This document shows, piece by piece, positions 22,175-24,932 of a DNA stretch of 24,932 nt. Source of the stretch: an uncultured Parabacteroides sp. GTDB taxonomy: Bacteria; Bacteroidota; Bacteroidia; Bacteroidales; Tannerellaceae. The DNA is taken from assembly GCA_900547435.1 (NCBI GenBank), contig URGO01000024.1, positions 1 through 24,932 of the forward strand, read 5' to 3'. How positions within the stretch are numbered: the stretch's first letter is position 1; every line of letters begins with the position of its first letter. The notes below the pieces were generated by a model. It had not been told where the DNA came from. It saw only the letters and a list, made by a program, of their open reading frames with translations, and did no database searches. Position numbers and translations under genes: made by a program.

Positions 22175-24637
22175 ATGAGAAGATATATAAAATACCTGCT
22201 GCTTATATGGACCGCTTGTCTGGCATTATCTTGCCAACAAGAGACATCAATAACCTCCGTCATCCGCGTAGATGGAGAAGGGACCCGACAAGCGGTAAAC
22301 CCGGACTTATATGGTATCACCTTAGAGGAAATCAATCATGCCATTGATGGAGGCTTGTATGCGGAGATGATTCAGAACCGAAGCTTCGAAGATGGCATTG
22401 CCCCTTTGAATTGTCCCTATAATGCCCGGCAAAGAACCATCACAACTCCTAATGGATATGACATGCCCTTCATGCGTCCGGACTCCTTGCCCGGCTGGAA
22501 AGCATTATCCCCATCCACCTGGCTTTATTTAGACACGAAAGAGTTGTTGAACGAGAAAAACCGCCGTTCTTTGCTGGTTTCCGTCTCTGCTTCTCCCGAA
22601 TCCGGAAGAGGCGGGCTGGTGGCCGAAGGGTATAAAGGCATGTCTGTCCGCAAAGGTGAGAACTATCACCTGTCCTTTTACATCAAAGGTGCATCCATTT
22701 TACCCAAAACATTGACCATAGCGTTAGAGGATTCCACCCGAAGCCGGAAACTGAGCGATGTATGTACCGTCAAGACCCGAAACGAATGGACACATATCCG
22801 CCATACATTTACGGCTAACGAGAGCAACCAAAAGGCAACGCTGGTATTCTCATCAGATAGCAGCCAGATGTTCTGGATAGATGTCGTTTCGCTTTTTCCG
22901 GAGACTTGGAAAGGAAGGGCCAACGGGCAACGTCAGGACCTGATGGAAAAAATAGCCAAGCTCCGCCCCCGGTTTGTCCGGTTTCCCGGAGGTGCTTTTG
23001 TAGAAGGCTATACCGCAGGGACTTATCCCGTATGGAATGAGACCATCGGGAGCATTACCGAACGGAAAAGTTTCTGGAGTGTCTGGGGATATGGGACAAC
23101 CAACGGGATGGGATTCCATGAATACCTGCAATTGTGCGAAGATTTAGATGCCGAGCCGGTTTATGTCATCAATAGCGGAATCACGAACATGAGCCGACGT
23201 CCGCGTTACGAATCAATTACCGAAATGGATAAGTTGGTAAAGAATGCCTTGGACGCCATAGGCTATGCCAATTATCCGACCGACTCGACCTTGGGAGCGA
23301 TGCGAGCCAAGAACGGTCATCCTCAACCCTTCCATCTGAAATATATTGAGATCGGGAGCGAGAACTACGGACATGAATATACCAAACGCTTCAATCTGTT
23401 CCGGAAAGCCATCAAAGAAAAGTGGCCGGACATCATGGTTATCAGCAATGCGCTGGTCGGACGCCAGCCCCATTCGGAATGGAAAGATGTACATTTCAAC
23501 GGGAAAAACTCATTTTTCCTGAGCAACGCTTCGCGTTACGAGACCATCCGGAGCCGGCACGAATGGGAAAACACATTCATTGGCGAGTTCGGGAACATGC
23601 AATATCCGGAGGCCCGGACCATGGGAGCCGCCATCAGTGAAGCCTGCTTTCTGGTCGGAATCGAGCAACATCCGAACATGATGAGCCGTTTGGCCTATTC
23701 GCCCATGTTGGGAAATGCGGATTACCTCAACGGACGCTGGCCTATGTTGCTTTTCAATAACCATCAGGTGGTACCTTCTCCCTCTTATTACATGATGCGG
23801 CTATTCAATGAGCATAGGGGTAATGAAGTCCTCCCTACAGATGTAGACACCTATCTGCGCCCAACCGTAACTTTCGGAGGAATATCAGTATATATGTTTG
23901 ATAATTGCTATGAAATGACGGATGTCTCCATAGACGGGAAAGCCGTAGAGAATGGAAGGGTCTTGAGCGGGAACTGGAATATCCAACCGGGTGTCCTGCA
24001 TCCCGTACCGAACCGATGGAATTATGTATTGCTGGGCGACACCTCTGCTTCCGATTATACCTTCAGTACACGCATACGGCGCACCAAAGGGAGTGAACCG
24101 GTCCAATTCCGTATGCGGGATAAGGGGTTCCCGAAAGAGCGACAAGATTATGTATGTTTCTCTTTAGGCGATGGGAAAGCACAACTCTATCACCAATGCG
24201 GGAACGTGACGGACTCGCTGGCCACAACGGTCAATTTTCCTTTTACCAATAACACCTGGTATGACATTCGGGTCTCCTGCTATCGGGATACAATCCGTTG
24301 CTTTGTCAACAATAATTTAATCCAAGAAGCGGTGATGCGCCCCTACCCTTCTTTGGCCTCGGTCGCAACTATGGATAACGGATACCTATATATAAAGGTA
24401 ATAAACACCACACAACATGAAGAGAAAACGGAAATAGACATCCAAAGCCTGGCGGTAGAAAACCAGATGGAGGTAATCGAGCTATCCGGCGAATGGAATG
24501 CCCAAAACACATTCGAACATCCGGAGCGAATCCGCCCGGTCAAACGAGTCGTTTCATTTACATTAGGAATGCCGAAGGTATACAAATTTCCGCCATCATC
24601 CATATCCATATTAAAGTTCAAGCTGGAAAAACCTTAA
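22175..24637 (+). CDS. Alpha-L-arabinofuranosidase lipoprotein, glycoside hydrolase family 51
   Basis: The protein has 820 residues, starting with a lipoprotein signal (LALSC, Cys 20), so it is anchored in the outer or inner membrane. Domain order: an N-terminal strand region with the GH51 start NPDLYGITLEEINHAIDGGLYAEMIQNRSFE, a carbohydrate-binding-like beta domain (about 100-240), the TIM barrel (about 245-545, with RFVRFPGGAFVEGY), a concanavalin-like insert (about 605-745, ending near VATMDNGYLYIKV), and the C-terminal beta-sandwich. The acid/base is E396 in EIGSENYG and the nucleophile E471 in IGEFGN. Most clan GH-A enzymes have Asn before the acid/base Glu; here it is Ser 395. It removes arabinofuranose side chains from plant arabinans or arabinoxylans. 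It stands alone with no SusC/SusD gene visible. A stem-loop overlaps its stop codon. Confidence 0.94.
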   Translation: MRRYIKYLLLIWTACLALSCQQETSITSVIRVDGEGTRQAVNPDLYGITLEEINHAIDGGLYAEMIQNRSFEDGIAPLNCPYNARQRTITTPNGYDMPFMRPDSLPGWKALSPSTWLYLDTKELLNEKNRRSLLVSVSASPESGRGGLVAEGYKGMSVRKGENYHLSFYIKGASILPKTLTIALEDSTRSRKLSDVCTVKTRNEWTHIRHTFTANESNQKATLVFSSDSSQMFWIDVVSLFPETWKGRANGQRQDLMEKIAKLRPRFVRFPGGAFVEGYTAGTYPVWNETIGSITERKSFWSVWGYGTTNGMGFHEYLQLCEDLDAEPVYVINSGITNMSRRPRYESITEMDKLVKNALDAIGYANYPTDSTLGAMRAKNGHPQPFHLKYIEIGSENYGHEYTKRFNLFRKAIKEKWPDIMVISNALVGRQPHSEWKDVHFNGKNSFFLSNASRYETIRSRHEWENTFIGEFGNMQYPEARTMGAAISEACFLVGIEQHPNMMSRLAYSPMLGNADYLNGRWPMLLFNNHQVVPSPSYYMMRLFNEHRGNEVLPTDVDTYLRPTVTFGGISVYMFDNCYEMTDVSIDGKAVENGRVLSGNWNIQPGVLHPVPNRWNYVLLGDTSASDYTFSTRIRRTKGSEPVQFRMRDKGFPKERQDYVCFSLGDGKAQLYHQCGNVTDSLATTVNFPFTNNTWYDIRVSCYRDTIRCFVNNNLIQEAVMRPYPSLASVATMDNGYLYIKVINTTQHEEKTEIDIQSLAVENQMEVIELSGEWNAQNTFEHPERIRPVKRVVSFTLGMPKVYKFPPSSISILKFKLEKP

Positions 24638-24661
24638 TCTCCGAAAATATTCGGAGATTAA
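24634..24661 (+). terminator. Stem-loop over the stop codon of the GH51 gene
   Basis: TTAATCTCCGAA (24634-24645) pairs perfectly with TTCGGAGATTAA (24650-24661) around AATA. The stop codon lies inside the left arm. The T-rich stretch begins only about eight bases later, so it may act as a weak terminator or as an end-protecting hairpin. Confidence 0.6.
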
Positions 24662-24694
24662 TCTGGATATTTTTCTGCTCTTTTGGAAAACAAC

Positions 24695-24702
24695 TACCTT
24701 TG
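24695..24702 (+). promoter_or_regulatory. -7 box for the TolC-family gene
   Basis: TACCTTTG matches TAnnTTTG and lies 35 bases before the ATG at 24738. The -33 region has only a T run, so the match is partial. It suggests a separate transcript from the GH51 gene. Confidence 0.5.
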
Positions 24703-24737
24703 TTCGGTTGTTATCAAAATAAAATCATAAGAGAACA

Positions 24738-24932
24738 ATGAAGAAAATCGTTTTAAGCTGTTTGGTTTATTTGTTCGCCGGACAAGGTCTGTCCGCGCAA
24801 CAAACCTTAAGCCTACAAGAATGTAGGGACTTGGCCGTCCAAAACAACAAGGAATTGCAGGTCTCGGCAGAGAAAATAAAAGTGGCCGATTACGAGAAAA
24901 AGGCGGCACTAACAAAATATTTTCCCCAATTA
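24738..24932 (+). CDS. TolC-family outer-membrane efflux protein, 5' part only
   Basis: The first 65 codons are present and the gene runs off the window. A Sec signal peptide (MKKIVLSCLVYLFAGQGLSA, cleavage about residue 20) is followed by QQTLSLQECRDLAVQNNKELQ and EKIKVADYEKKAALTKYFPQL, shown here in parts: SLQECRDLAVQNN is the usual start of a TolC-type outer-membrane efflux domain and KYFPQL its first long helix. The LVYLF region has no lipobox, so it differs from the NodT-type lipoprotein at 13680-15047. In this order of genes an adaptor and an RND pump often follow, but they are outside the window. Confidence 0.85.
   Translation, partial: MKKIVLSCLVYLFAGQGLSAQQTLSLQECRDLAVQNNKELQVSAEKIKVADYEKKAALTKYFPQL

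Overview
The window looks like a chromosomal segment of a Bacteroidales bacterium, probably close to Parabacteroides or Bacteroides. The genus is a guess; the order is better supported. The evidence is repeated use of the Bacteroidetes promoter signature (TTTG, about 19 bp, TAnnTTTG) in front of tRNA and protein genes, the protein families present (HU-HIG-type DNA-binding protein, DUF3332 lipoprotein, short CstA, periplasmic GH2 and lipoprotein GH51 glycosidases), and lipobox signal peptides on secreted proteins.

Left end (1-3550): an AT-rich, minus-strand, two-gene unit. The first gene encodes a 667-residue multidomain protein (probable PH-like fold, TPR-like helices, a conserved middle block, two tandem 50-residue helical repeats). 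Eleven bases further on comes a 247-residue protein that still aligns by eye with Hsp70 nucleotide-binding-domain landmarks but has lost the ATP-binding loops and has no substrate-binding domain. A leader of up to about 300 nt precedes the unit and holds a rod-like hairpin ending in a T tract. This unit is the strongest candidate for an undescribed system.

Middle left (3370-7290): a gene for an HU-like protein with a C-terminal winged-helix extension. Its 5' leader carries a phased array of 22-bp palindromic repeats starting about at the predicted transcription start. A tRNA cluster (Gly-GCC, Leu-CAG, Leu-GAG) follows, then a membrane-anchored DNA/RNA non-specific endonuclease, a nucleotide-sugar (UDP-HexNAc type) dehydrogenase with a clear terminator, and tRNA-Trp on the minus strand.

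Middle (7300-13680): a secreted GH2 beta-galactosidase and an upstream DUF3332 lipoprotein, both on the minus strand. Inverted-repeat elements sharing an identical 16-bp core lie on both sides of the glycosidase. A divergent ABC-F ATPase gene follows.

Middle right (13680-20395): a complete tripartite RND efflux operon on the minus strand (periplasmic adaptor, inner-membrane pump, outer-membrane factor) with a divergently transcribed AraC-family regulator, a common arrangement for local control. This operon is visibly more GC-rich than the left end.

Right end (20417-24932): CstA-type transporter (minus), a 310-bp divergent intergenic region with a striking array of CGTCTAACAG half-sites that can form mutually exclusive hairpins, a lipoprotein GH51 alpha-L-arabinofuranosidase with an extra lectin-like domain and a Ser in place of the usual Asn before the acid/base Glu, and the first 65 codons of another TolC-family outer-membrane protein. 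The two glycosidases suggest use of plant or host glycans.
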